A stretch of DNA of 55,213 nucleotides, from positions 1 through 55,213 of the forward strand of contig NW_022204887.1 of NCBI RefSeq assembly GCF_008831285.2, in the 5' to 3' direction. Positions 1 through 10,828 of the stretch are shown piece after piece. This DNA comes from Nymphaea colorata (taxonomy: Eukaryota; Streptophyta; Magnoliopsida; Nymphaeales; Nymphaeaceae). The stretch's first letter is position 1; the number at the start of each line of letters is the position of its first letter. Below the pieces are notes generated by a model. The model had not been told where the DNA came from and ran no database searches. It was given only the letters and a program-made list of their open reading frames with translations. A program made the translations under genes and the position numbers.

Positions 1-791
1 GTCAATGGCTGCTCATCGTGTTTCACAAGTCCTGGATTTCTCAAAATGCAATCAGGGCAGACCAGTCCAAGAAACTGGGCTCGATCCATCGACGGTCCAG
101 CGTGCTCTTCAGATGGGGACCCACCATGCAACTTCTTCTTGATTGATGTTTAATATTTATATGGTTCCTACTGAGGCGTTCTTCTAGTCATGCACACAGA
201 CCTCAGCTGGTAACAACGCCAGATGCAATGGTTTAGGCTACTTGCAAAGAAAGAAAAATTGACCCATGGTTGCAATGGAAACTGACACAAGAATATTCCA
301 TGCATGCCTCTCTCTCTAAAGCCCACATCATCCGTTAATCTTTCCACCATCCTTAGACTGTTTTAGAATAAAGAAACAAATCAGGTGAATCAGAAAGAGA
401 AGAGAGAGAGAAAAGTGGGATAGTTGCTCATGAAGAGCCAGTGAGTGAACATCAGCTGAGTTCGGTAGATTGAGTTGAGTGCCCGGTTAAGGGTACCCAA
501 CGTACATACCTAATGTAAGGGGACATTTAGTAATTTTCAAAAGGTATGTCCTTTATAGTTTTTTTTTTTGACTTCCACTTTTGTCTTCCCAATTTTTTTT
601 TTGGTGTGAATTGGGACTATTTCATCATAACCAGTGCACAAAATTTTTTTGCATTAGTATGACACATATATAACCAGGTTAGAGTTCAGGTGCACATGGG
701 ACAACACGAACATATTTGTATTAATGTAACAGCCATAATGAAAGGAGAGTGCCCGGTCCAGAAAAGGTATTATAGAAAAGACATATCTTCA

Positions 792-817
792 ATATATACA
801 TATATATATATATATAT
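792..817. repeat. TA microsatellite in block A
   Basis: Nearly pure alternating TA. The equivalent place in the 19.9-21.1 kb copy (20467-20487) also has a TA tract, followed there by GA repeats. Confidence 0.9.
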
Positions 818-1224
818 GAAAGATATTATGAATATTATGAAAGAGTTAAAAAGTCTAAAATAAACATCATTTTATTAAAAAGTTCAAAGGTACCCCAACC
901 CCATCTTTTTTCTCTGTAGAAACATTTTAAAAGAGTAAAAAAAAGGTTATGAAAAGGTCAAAAAAGTCTAAAATAAACATTTCTTTATTAAAACAATTGA
1001 ACATATCAAAACCCCATCTTTTTCCACAGCATACTTGTGTGTTCGGATGTGCACGCAACTCAATCTCATATCGGGGCTTCGGGTCCACAGGCAGTGGAGA
1101 GAAGAAACTGCACTTTGGCCACCATCATTGTCATGGGATAGCGCTTGTTGATTCCTCAATCGATGCGATGCTGTGGATGAGATATCACTTTAAAAAATCT
1201 GGAATTGGATCTCGAATTGATGGA

Positions 1225-1446
1225 CTAGCATTTGCTTATCCATCGATAGGAAAAACTTTTCTCAGACATCTTAGACTTAATTTCTTCCTTAGGTGGGCAT
1301 CTGATATACTTTTGATGATGTATGTGGAGGGCTACATATCTATATGATCCAATATATTGCATGCCTAAGGTCTCATTTGTAGAGGTTAAAGGTGAAAACT
1401 GGAAGGACCGCACCTTCTTAGGCATGAAGTAACATAAAGCACCCAT
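1225..1446 (-). pseudogene. Possible exon relic in block A (unidentified)
   Basis: A 73-codon minus-strand frame that aligns with 20901-21089 (minus) in the second A copy. Shared residues include GSYRYVAL, RCPPK, EIK, SE and the ending RW-SKC followed by the same stop. Many differences are amino-acid changes rather than frame breaks. In copy 2 a further open stretch (21041-21241, minus) precedes it. I do not recognise the protein family. The frame may be a decayed exon of a host gene carried in the repeat, or an accidental open frame. No start or splice site is certain, although copy 2 has an AG/GTATGC donor-like site inside the frame that is lost in copy 1. Confidence 0.25.
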
Positions 1447-1460
1447 CTAAATAGATCTGT

Positions 1461-1904
1461 TTTCTCTTCTTCATGGTTCGTAGTTGTTATGTGTTCTGTT
1501 TTCTCACTTTCTGTTTTTCAATCTTTTTCATTGGAGGAAAGAGATCTAGGGAAATTGTGTATAGTCACTCATGCTCGGTTCGACTTCTGCTAAGCATCCC
1601 CCATTTTGTCTACCTATTTAGGGGTTGTTCTTATTATGAAAACTGTATGAGTGTCCCTGCTGCCAAATGACTCCTTAACAATAGTGGAGCTGCATTGCGG
1701 ATTTTGTAAGAAATTTCTCGTACCAGTCATTGATACTTCTTTCTTTTTTAATTTTTTTTATATACCTTAAAGTTGAAAGTGAAACGAATACTACCTACCC
1801 CCACTCAGAAATTTGGCTTTGCCACTACCCCTTTAGGGTGCTATTTTTCTTCAGCTTGATCTCTAGCTTAAAACCATTTTGGTGATTTTTGGACTCTGCT
1901 TAGT
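1461..1904. other. Unassigned AT-rich spacer
   Basis: No open frame of note, no RNA gene and no repeat partner was seen here. It separates block A copy 1 from block B copy 1. Confidence 0.6.
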
Positions 1905-2255
1905 TTGAAGGCGTGAAGCATAGACTCTCCATCCAACATGCACAAAACTCCACAAGTTAGTGATGTACTCCATATTTTGGTGATTGATTATAACTTTGCT
2001 TAGCTTATCTTGCAATCAATTTGAGGAGGTACCATGTTCTAAGTTTAAAATATATAGTTTTCTAGTACCTAACAAAAAATTTTGTATAATAATGTAATTG
2101 CGCTGCATGAACTTCCGGCAGCCACTGCTTGTGAAATCAAATAGGTTTTCTGCATTTGGAAACTGTCGAGGGAACCCCTTGTTCTATTCATGAGATATCA
2201 AATAGGTAATTAAACATACACATGACAATAATTAATCCACTTTCCATGTCATAAT

Positions 2256-2447
2256 TTATAGACACCAAGATCGGAACATTTTGCCAGGGGACTTACAGTG
2301 GCTGGTGACATTAGCGAGTGATGTAACAAGTTCTTGCGTCATGTACTGGGGATTGCATGCAACTTTTTGTGCTTTCTGCACCCTTCTCCACAATCCAAGC
2401 AATTTTAAGTAATAGCGTTTGAATATTCTTGTGTTGAAGAATTGCAA
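2256..2447 (-). pseudogene. Possible exon relic in block B with a splice-donor-like site
   Basis: A 63-codon minus-strand frame. Near its end the sequence reads CCACT/GTAAGTCC on the minus strand, a good match to a plant 5' splice site. In the copy at 7540-7760 the same place reads CTATAAG, so the GT is lost, and the frame has an extra stop. I do not recognise the protein (it contains VACNPQYMTQELVTSLANVT). The residue pattern looks protein-like, but a chance frame cannot be excluded. Confidence 0.2.
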
Positions 2448-3133
2448 TCACCATTTGATCAATAAGAGAGACATCTTAACGTATTCCTTAGGTAACCACA
2501 ATAAGCATTGAACATGTTGTAAGAAGGGAAGTATTGAAGCGAAGTGTGGGTTGCTGTGCACCATTGCCCCACATCAGTATTGTTGCGACGATGCTGGACC
2601 TAGTTGCTGTCACATCATAGTCCCCACATCAGACCCAGGTTGGTGACTCACGTGCCCTTCAGCCAAAAAGTCTTGGCTCCACCACTAAAGAAGGGGTTGA
2701 GATCACAAGTTGGTGGGCTAGCGTGAAATTATTCATGTCATGAGGAATCAATTTTTTGAAAGATCATAGTAATTTTGCTTTGCTGGCCCATCCTACATCC
2801 TTTGATGGGATATTCATATGATCCATCTATTGTACAAGGTTGACTGGAAAATAAAGGAATGTCATCATACTTTAAACATGTTTAAGATTATTTAAAATGG
2901 GTGATTAACAATGGATTGGCGTGATCATTTCTGAATATTCAAGTGATTCAAAGATGAACCTCCACGGCTGGATGGTTATTTGTTTGTTTGGTGTCTATAA
3001 AAAACATCACGAAAGATGCATTTCCAATGATCAATTGATTGACCATGGTTTTCAATTATGGAATCCAACTTTTATGGTAGTTTTGAACAATACAAAATAA
3101 CCATCCGAGCACAGAAATAGCTGCCTAATTTCA

Positions 3134-3153
3134 ACACACACACACACTCACAG

Positions 3154-3189
<36 letters not shown>
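3134..3189. repeat. CA then TA compound microsatellite
   Basis: A CA tract is followed by a TA tract. The third B copy begins just after its counterpart of this point (38262), so the tract marks a copy breakpoint. Confidence 0.9.
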
Positions 3190-3191
<2 letters not shown>

Positions 3192-3798
3192 CCACTAGCA
3201 TTGCTTTGTTTGATGCTTACATGGGAAGATGCCTAACCCAACAAATAACAAACATTATCTAAGTCTACAGATGACCTTGCTCAATTATATGTGTAAACTA
3301 GTCATGATTCATTATTTATTTTCTGACAATGAAATAAGAACATTTTATTTCGGATTTACCATCATAGAGGCTGATTGTGTTGAATTTCAATGAACCTGCA
3401 ATTGTGGGACACTTGACACAGAATTGGCTGTAGGGATGAAATACCCCTCTTGTTGAGCGGTAGGATGAAATACCCTCTTGCTCACCCGGCACAAGGAGAT
3501 CTCTATAGAGTCTGGCTCATGGCAAACATTGGCCGATTGAATGCTAGTTGGGTCTGGCTCATGGCAAACATTGGCCAAAGAAACACTGGATTTATGAGTC
3601 ATTTGACCCAAATCATGAAAATGTTTAATTGATAACATATTTTTTCTGGTCTTATTAAAAAGAAAATGATGGCTATAATTACCAGACCCTTCAAGATTTT
3701 ATCATCTAGCTAGCCTAGTCAGCTTATCCACATTTTCTTGTCATTTTGTGCCTTCCCAGCATGCAAATCAAAATAAAGTTCTTAATTAAATGTTAGGA

Positions 3799-4089
3799 TT
3801 AATCATCGTTAAAAATAATTTCTATTTGAACTACAACTTGAAAACAACTTGGATTTCTTTCACCCCTTGCATCTACAATTTCTTGCCTTCTGCACCAAAT
3901 TTCCTCCTTCACCCCATGAGACTCAGTCAATTCTTCACATGGAACAACCTCCCAGATAGTAGCAGCTTTATTTCCCTGCTCAATTTTTGCCAGCACCCTA
4001 GACAACTGCTCTTGAGGCTCTTAATTCTGTTGAACAAATTTGGCCACCTGGTCATTGTTCAATCTCATAGACAATACTTGAAACTGTAG
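3799..4089 (-). pseudogene. Possible exon relic in block C (unidentified)
   Basis: On the minus strand the frame reads with one in-frame stop near its start, then about 68 open codons. The copy at 38909-39100 (minus) keeps the same frame: EQLSR-LAKIEQ-NKA, EVVP, EEL, RQEIV and RNP are shared. A length difference lies after EEL, and the downstream frame appears kept. Two copies sharing a frame across an indel suggests former coding sequence. The family is not recognised. Confidence 0.25.
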
Positions 4090-5420
4090 GAAACTTAATT
4101 TGAAGAAAGAAAAAATATTGTAAAAGCGGTATTGTATCACTTATCGATCGGGCTAACCTATACATGTATGGTAATATTGTAAACATATTGTAAATTTATT
4201 TTTGTAATGCATTCACAATTAAAAAATAAAAAATAGCTATAAATTCTGATAAAACCAAGAAAAATGTTTCCTATATAAAACAAATCATCACAATATTACA
4301 CAATAATAAAAATTCACAAATCTTCATCTACAGACATAATAAAGATAAGATATGATAAACATGATAAAATTTGAGGTCTTAAAGACTTTTACAATAAACG
4401 TTTTACTGTTTTTACATCATATTATCAAACATTTATAATATGCAACCTATCTTTTAATCTTCTTCATCTTCATTATAATATTGAAACTCATTTTGCTTCA
4501 TTGTCATCATCCCCTTCAAGTGGAATGTCCTCACCAGCATATGCAGGCTCACCTTATTCAATGTTCAAAAGGAGTAGAGTCCAAATTCCTCAGATGATCA
4601 CTGCTGCTCAAGAATCATTGTCAAAATTCAAAATAAATTGCAAATTCCAAAGAATGGCTACAAATGGTGCTAGAGTCACTCTCAAAAGCATGTTCCTTTC
4701 TTCCAGCAGCCGCAATTCACTTCAAGGCTCTCAAGATAGTCAAACAAATTGAAATATTCATCTCCAAAATATTTTTATCGCATGATGAGTGACAAATACA
4801 AGTGCCGTGTGGTGAAACATGAAGAGGTAATCTGTAACTCAAGGTGGTCTCCAGTGGCAGAGTTACATTGTAGCTGGTGTGAGCAATTACCCTCACCAGC
4901 CTACAAATTTTGCCGTATTTACATATGTAACATAATTGACTTTTATTGTTTCTTTTTTTTTCTTTTACATATGAGTGACCCTTCAAGTTTAAAACTAAAC
5001 AGAGTGCCCCTCAATCACAAATTTCTAGCTCTGCCACTGGTGGTCTCACTATATATTAGTTCCACTCGCATGAAGAACTGGACATCACTTGTAAACGATA
5101 GCATGACATTTTCAATTTGCGATCAAAATTGGAAATGATTGATGAGATGCAAGTATGAATGGCAAGAAATAATTTATGGAAACCATTATTATATCTTATC
5201 AAGTTATCTAAGGATCCCTATTAATATGAAGCAAGAAATAAATGGATTTCTTGAATGAAGGCCTTCACACATGTTAATGGTTGCATAGATAAACCCGAGG
5301 TCATAAACATATTTGGTTTGCTTGGCCTTTTGCATTCGTAAGTCCTCTATTGCTAAAGTTTATCTTTCATTGATGATTTTAAGGTGATAAATTACTTAAA
5401 ATTTATATAAGGAAAACAAA

Positions 5421-5460
5421 CATATATATATATATATATATAATATATATATATATAAAC
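5421..5460. repeat. TA microsatellite
   Basis: Two TA runs separated by a short break. The counterpart in the other C copy is at 40384-40406. Confidence 0.85.
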
Positions 5461-5584
5461 ATTATGCTACATATAAAATAGGTTTTTAAAGATTGACATG
5501 TCCCCCTTGAATCCAGCCGTATAACTGAATCAAAAATATTTCACTTGCATAATAAGTTCTAGAGTCTTTGGGTATTTTTGTAAA

Positions 5585-6130
5585 CCAACTTAAATTATTC
5601 TTTCTTTTCCTTTATGTAGTCCAAACAAACATAGTTTGAACAATTCTTTTTCTTTCCATCAAACAAGCTTTTATAACAATTTGTTTCATTCTATTTTCTT
5701 CTTCTCCTTTTCTTCCAAATCCTTTCTTTCCCTTTCCATTCTTTTCCTTTATCCTACTTTCTCTCCATCCAAACAGGTGCTATAATAGGTCAACGAAAAA
5801 TTATTTAACAATTGGGATTGTGTTGCCTAAAGTCTCTCTAAGAGCCAGCACGTTTGAAATGACCTTATATAAGAAGTTACATGAAGAAATAGGTTGTACT
5901 GGTGTACACTTATAGCTCCTTGTATCTTGAGAATCAGAACAATCACAGTGTTGTTAAACTTCTTCACCATTCATCTTATTCCCAAGAAAACTTCAACCAT
6001 CTTGATTTTGTAATGACTGGTTACTCCTCGGTACTGTTGAAAAAGGGACCTGAAGGATCCACTATGTCCTGAAGCACTATATGCTTTCAAACTAAAGTTG
6101 CATACTTCAGTTCTTTTGCTAAAACAGATC
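5585..6130. repeat. Block D, copy 1
   Basis: Matches 9113-9690 and 40536-41022. It begins with a pyrimidine-rich stretch of TTTC and TTCC words (5590-5780) and continues into a segment with a minus-strand open frame shared by all three copies. Confidence 0.85.
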
Positions 6131-6212
6131 TTAGGATTTGTCGGCTCATCTCTCTTTTCCACTCGCCACCACAGACTACTATTTAAAATAAGAACAAAAC
6201 ATGTAATTCCCA

Positions 6213-6213
<1 letters not shown>
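5971..6213 (-). pseudogene. Minus-strand frame open in all three D copies (unidentified)
   Basis: An 80-codon frame. The same frame is open at about 9563-9742 and at 40785-41022 in the other D copies. Shared pieces include EVCNFSLKA, GSF-SLFQQY, GV-SH, IKMVE and GIR. In copies 1 and 2 the frame ends at the same TGA. In the third copy that codon is a sense codon and the frame continues. Many differences change residues, and none of the three breaks the frame. I do not recognise the family. It may be an exon relic of the gene whose other pieces lie in blocks A to C, in minus-strand order D, C, B, A. Confidence 0.3.
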
Positions 6214-6252
<39 letters not shown>

Positions 6253-7122
6253 TCATGCAAGAGAAATCAAAGGGCATGGAGCTGCTACTTTGTTTCTTTC
6301 TTCCACCACACTTTCACTTTCAGTGGTAGACAAGTAAAAAAAGAGAGGAATGACCCTGTTGAATAGAAACCATTAATTTACATGATATGACATCGTTGAT
6401 ATTAAAGTTCATCTCTTGGTGGGAAAGACGCAGACTTAGAGGTGGAATAGAAAGGGTCGGATCAAAATACTTATGTGAAGTTGGTAGATTGTGCTTCCCA
6501 TGGCAATAGGGTGGCTATCAAAGACAGGAATTATGAATACCATGGCAACATGAAAAATCCAAATCTGTTACATCAGAAGCAATTGACAGTCTAATTTATA
6601 TGATTCAACATGTGCTAAATATGAATCTTCAAGCAGAAGAACAAGTTTCCACAACTTTTCATCCTTTTTTATGAAAGAAGTCTCTCACGTATATCACCGA
6701 CTTCATCACAAAGCAGCATCACCACAAAAGTATATAGAAAACACATATGCTAATGAAACCACATCTGAAAGACGCCTTGATCGACCAGCTTCCCTTCCCT
6801 ATTTTAAAGCTATTCACAGTACCTACACCACGGTCCTCATGAATGTTCATGGTTGCCGATCGTCACTAGCTAATGCCGGAAGTAATTCCATCTTTCTGTT
6901 TGCTCTCTCTCCTACCCTCTCTCTCTCTCGCCCTCTCTCTAGACGTGCATAAGAACTCAAAATGCATGGAGCTGTCACTTTATTTCTTTCTTCGACCACA
7001 CTTCACTTTTAGTGGTCGAGAAGTCAAAAAAGAGGGGAACCACCCTATTGAATAGAAACAAATAATTTACATTGATAAGACTTTTCTCAATATTTTTTGT
7101 TATAAAAGAGACAACACTGTCA

Positions 7123-7130
<8 letters not shown>
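6130..7130. repeat. Block E, copy 1, with internal direct repeats
   Basis: Matches 44735-45690 and 51190-51910. Inside, 6197-6400 and 6884-7085 are diverged direct repeats of each other: a CT-rich start, then a shared part around catggagctg, a cttccaccac segment, and the ending near ccctgttgaatagaa. About 480 bases lie between them. The 44.6 kb copy keeps both repeats (44800-44970 and 45490-45670). The 51 kb copy keeps only the first. Short direct repeats around a small core recall TRIM elements, but no TG...CA ends or primer site was found. Confidence 0.7.
6211..6251. repeat. CT microsatellite
   Basis: Nearly pure CT run at the start of the first internal repeat of block E. Confidence 0.9.

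Positions 7131-7191
<61 letters not shown>
7131..7191. repeat. Long TA microsatellite at the E/B junction
   Basis: About 60 bases of pure TA. To its left is the end of block E, to its right the start of block B copy 2. In the 51.9 kb copy of E the TA tract is followed by unrelated DNA, so this tract is a breakpoint. Confidence 0.95.
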
Positions 7192-7197
<6 letters not shown>

Positions 7198-7198
<1 letters not shown>

Positions 7199-8443
7199 AT
7201 GTGAAGCATAGACTCTCCATCCAACATGCACCAAACTCCACAAGTTAGTGATGTACTCCTTATTTTGGTGATTGATTATAACCTTGCTTAGCTTATCTTG
7301 CAATCAAGTTGAGGAGTTACCATGTTCTAAGTTTAAAATATATAGTTTTCCAGTACCTGACAAAAATTCTTGTATAATAATGTAATTGCTCTGCATGAAC
7401 TTCCAGCAGCCACTGCTTGTGAAATTAAATAGGTTTTTTGCATTCGGAAACTGTCGAGGGAGACCCTCGTTCTATTCATGAAAGATCAAATAGGTAATTA
7501 AATATACAAATCACAGAAATTAATCCACTTTCTATGTCACAATTTATAGACACCAAGATTGGAACATTTTGCCAGGGGACTTATAGTGGCTGGTGACATT
7601 AGCTAGTGATGTAACAAGTTCTTGCGTCATTTACCGGGGATTGCATGCAACTTTTTGTGTTTTCTGCACCCTTCCCCACAACCCAAGCAATTTTAAGTAA
7701 TAGCGTATGAATATTTCTGTGTTGAAGAATTCCAATCACCATTTGATCAATAAGAGAGACATCTTAAAGTATTCCTTAGGTAACCACAATAAGCGGTGAA
7801 CATGCTGTAAGAAGGGAAGTATAGAAGCGAAGTGTGGGTTGCTGTGCACCATTGCCCCACATCAGTATTGTTGCGACGATGCTGGACCTACTTGCTGTCA
7901 CATCATAGTCCCCACATCAAACCCAGGTCGGTGAATCACGTGCCCTTCAGCCAAAAATTCTTGGCTCCCCCACTAAAGACGGGGTTGAGATCACAAGTTG
8001 GCGGGCTAGTGTGAAATTATTCATGTCATGGGGAATCAATTTTTTGAAAGATCATAGTAATTTTGCTTTGCTGGGCCATCCTACATCCTTTGATGGGATA
8101 TTCATATGATCCATATATTTTACAACGTTGACTGGAAAATATACGAATGTCATCATACTTTAAACTTGTTTAAGGGTAATTAAAATGGGTGATTAACAAT
8201 CGATTGGAGCAATCATTTCTGAATATTCAAGTGATTCAAAGATGAACCTCCACGGCTGGATGGTTATTTGTTTGCTTGTTGTCGATAAAAAACATCGCAA
8301 AAGATGCATTTGCAATGATCAATTGTTTGACCATGGTTTTCAATTATGGAATCCAACTTTTATGGCAGTTTTGAACAATACAAAATAACCATCCAAGCAC
8401 AGAAATAGCTGCCTAATTTCAACACACACACACACACACACTC

Positions 8444-8476
<33 letters not shown>

Positions 8477-9112
8477 CCCACTAGCATTGATTTGTTTGAT
8501 GCTTCTAGTATGTTTTCTATCTAGGAAGATGCCTAACCCAACAAATAACAAACATTATCTAAGTCTACAGATGACCTTGCTCAATTATATGTCTAAACTA
8601 GTCATGATTCATTATTTATTTCTGACAATGAAATAAGTACATTTTATTTATGGTTTACCATCACAGAGGCTGATTATGTTGAATTTCAATGAACCTGCAA
8701 CAGTGGTACACATGATACAGAATTGGCTCTAGGGATGAAATACCCCTCTTGTTGAGCGGTAGGATGAAATACCCATCTTGCTCACCCGGCACAAGGGAAG
8801 ATCTCTATAGAGTGTATTTATTTTTTAAATTGGTACAGTCTTAACACAAAAAATATGGTCGATTGAATGCTAGTTGGGTCTGGCTCATGGCAAACATTGA
8901 CAAAAGAAACATTGGATTTATGAGTCATTTGACCCAAATAATGAAAATGTTTAATTGATAATATATTTTTTCTGGTCTTATTAAGAAAGAAAATGATGGC
9001 TATTAATTACCAGACCCTTGAAGATTTTAGCAACTAGCTAGCCCTAGTCCCGCTTCATCCACATTTTCTAGTCATTTTGTGACTTCCCAGTGTGCAAATC
9101 AAAATAACGTTC
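7198..9112. repeat. Block B, copy 2
   Basis: Matches 1915-3785 with small indels, for example a 20-base insertion near 8505 that is also present in the 38 kb copy. That makes copies 2 and 3 look closer to each other at this spot than to copy 1. It runs directly into block D because block C is missing. Confidence 0.85.
8421..8475. repeat. CA then TA compound microsatellite
   Basis: Counterpart of 3134-3189, with a longer CA part and an interrupted TA part. Confidence 0.9.
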
Positions 9113-9800
9113 TTTCTTTCTATTCAAACAACTTAAATTATTTCTTTCTTTTCCTTTATGTAGTTTAAACAAACATAGTTTGAACAATTCTTTGTCTTTC
9201 TATTCAAACAAGCTTTTATAACCATTTGTTTCATTCTATTTTCTTTCCTCTCCTTTTCTTCCCAAATCCTTTCTTTCCCTTTCCATTCTTTTCCTTTTAT
9301 ACTAATTTCTCTCCATCCAAACAGGTGCTATAATTGGTCAATGAAAAATTTATTTCACAATTGGGATATGTGTTGCCTAAAGCCTCTCTAAGAGCCAAAA
9401 CGTTTGAAATGACCTTATATAAGAAGTTACATGGGGAAATAGGTTGCTACTGGTGTACACTTGTAGCTCCTTCTATCTTGAGATTCAGAACAATCAGAGT
9501 GTTGTTAAACTTCTTCACCATTCATCTTATTCCCAAGAAAACTTCAACCATCTTGATTACGTAATGACTGGTTACTCCTCGGTACTGTTGAAAAAGGGAC
9601 CTGAAGGATCCACTACGCCCTGAAGCGCTCTCCGCTTTCAAACTAAAGTTGCATACTTCAGTTCTTTTGCCAAAACAGATCTTAGGATTTGTTGGGCTCA
9701 TCTCTCTTTTCCACTTGCCAGCACAGACTACTATTTAAAATAAGAACAAAACATGTAATTCCCATCTCTCGCTCTCTCTCTCTCTCTCTCTTGCTCTCTT
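9113..9800. repeat. Block D and start of E, copy 2
   Basis: Matches 5585-6250. It stops in the CT microsatellite at 9766-9798. A few bases resembling the block B tail follow, then unrelated sequence. Confidence 0.8.
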
Positions 9801-9838
9801 TCATGATTTTATCATCCAGATAGCACTAGCTTTGATAG

Positions 9839-10090
9839 TCATACATGAAAAGACCTCAATACTTGGTCCGTTTCTTGTGAAGTTACATCATGTTTTGCAT
9901 GTCTCCATTTATTTTGTAGCTCTAAAACAATTAATGACGTCGACTTTTCTCTATATGCCACAGCTTTCTTAAACTCCAAATCTGTCAACCCTAAAAGGTC
10001 GCTGCTCTTCCCTATCAAGCTGTAGCTGGATGTCCCCGGCATGGGTTTTCCATGAGTTCTCAAATGCAACAACCTAGGAACGTCTTCTAG
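9839..10090 (-). pseudogene. Possible captured gene fragment (unidentified)
   Basis: A minus-strand frame of 77 codons from the first Met, extending upstream to about 10090, with protein-like composition (contains LRTHGKPMPG, SSDLLGLTDLEF, VAYREKS and LELQNKWRHAK). It sits between a D/E block ending in a CT microsatellite and a block B fragment that starts at 10105, and no second copy is in the window. It could be an exon picked up during a rearrangement. I do not recognise the family. No start or splice site is secure. Confidence 0.35.
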
Positions 10091-10104
10091 GTGATTGTCA
10101 CCTC

Positions 10105-10265
10105 GAATCCATCAAAAGATGCATCTGCAACGATCAGTTGCCTGACCATGGTTTTAAATAATGGAATACAACTTTTACAGCTGTTTTTAATGATACAAAA
10201 TAACCATTTGAGCACAAAAATAGCTGTTTGATTTCAATATACATGCATATATATATATATATATG
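10105..10265. repeat. Block B fragment
   Basis: Matches about 3010-3170 and 8290-8450, ending in its own TA tract (10245-10264). Confidence 0.75.
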
Positions 10266-10319
10266 CCGCAATTAGGTCGTCATGCCACACACCTTAATTA
10301 GGTCAATGATGCATCACTC

Positions 10320-10738
10320 AAATTTTTTGAGGCGTTCTTCTAGGGGATGCACAGAGACCTCCTGCAGGTGTGCACCTCTAACAACACTGGTTTAGGCTAC
10401 TTGTCAAAGAAAGAAAAATCTGACAGAAGAATATTCCATGCATGACTCTTTCACAGTCCACATCTTCCGTTAGTCTTTCCACCTTAAGAGCTGTTTCAGA
10501 ATAAAAAAAAACAAATCAGGCCAAATCAGAGAGAGAGAGAGAAATAGGGTGATGACAGTTGCTCATGATGAGTGCAATGAGTGGAGAGCGTTCAGCAGAG
10601 TTCGGGTGGACATGGGCCAACACGAACAGATTTGTGTCAATAAAACAGTCATAGAAAAAAAGAGAGTGTCCCGTCCAAGAAGGTACTCTATATAGATAAG
10701 ATATATCTTGTAAGAAAAAGATGACTAAGATGATTGAT

Positions 10739-10769
<31 letters not shown>

Positions 10770-10770
10770 T
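10320..10770. repeat. Block A, copy 3 (partial), ending in TA repeats
   Basis: Matches 170-810 with internal deletions. It ends in a TA tract (10738-10770), beyond which a copia gag relic starts. In copy 1 block A continues past its TA tract, so this is another break at a microsatellite. Confidence 0.75.
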
Positions 10771-10828
10771 CTGTAGAGGCAATGGCTTCAACCAGAGTCA
10801 TCTGGGGTGAAGAAAGCATTCCAACTCA

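Larger units (their letters stand above)
1..1460. repeat. Block F start plus block A, copy 1
   Basis: The first 170 bases match 19491-19620, including the shared stretches around the words ending in gatccatcga and cttcttcttgattgatg. From about 250 the sequence matches 19940-21140 for more than 1 kb, and a shorter third copy lies at 10320-10735. The copies share order, the purine-rich tract near 400, the poly-T run near 560-600 and the TA tract near 800, but differ by many substitutions and small indels. Copy 2 carries about 300 extra bases (19640-19940) between the F and A parts. No family was recognised. Confidence 0.8.
1905..3785. repeat. Block B, copy 1
   Basis: Matches 7198-9112 almost throughout, in the same order, with scattered substitutions and small indels. 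A third, partial copy at 38262-38880 begins only after the internal TA tract. A fourth, more diverged one lies at 53155-54080, and a short fragment at 10105-10265. The block contains a CA tract (3134-3148) and a TA tract (3156-3189). It shows no transposon ends that I can define. Confidence 0.85.
3785..5585. repeat. Block C, copy 1
   Basis: Matches 38870-40535 over its whole length. It is missing from the 7-10 kb copy, where block B (ending about 9112) runs straight into block D. The simplest reading is a 1.8 kb deletion in that copy. It includes a TA tract at 5421-5460. Confidence 0.8.

Noticed and set aside
6975-7241. Minus-strand open frame of 88 codons across the TA tract
   Set aside because: Its centre is a translation of the TA microsatellite (alternating Tyr and Ile).
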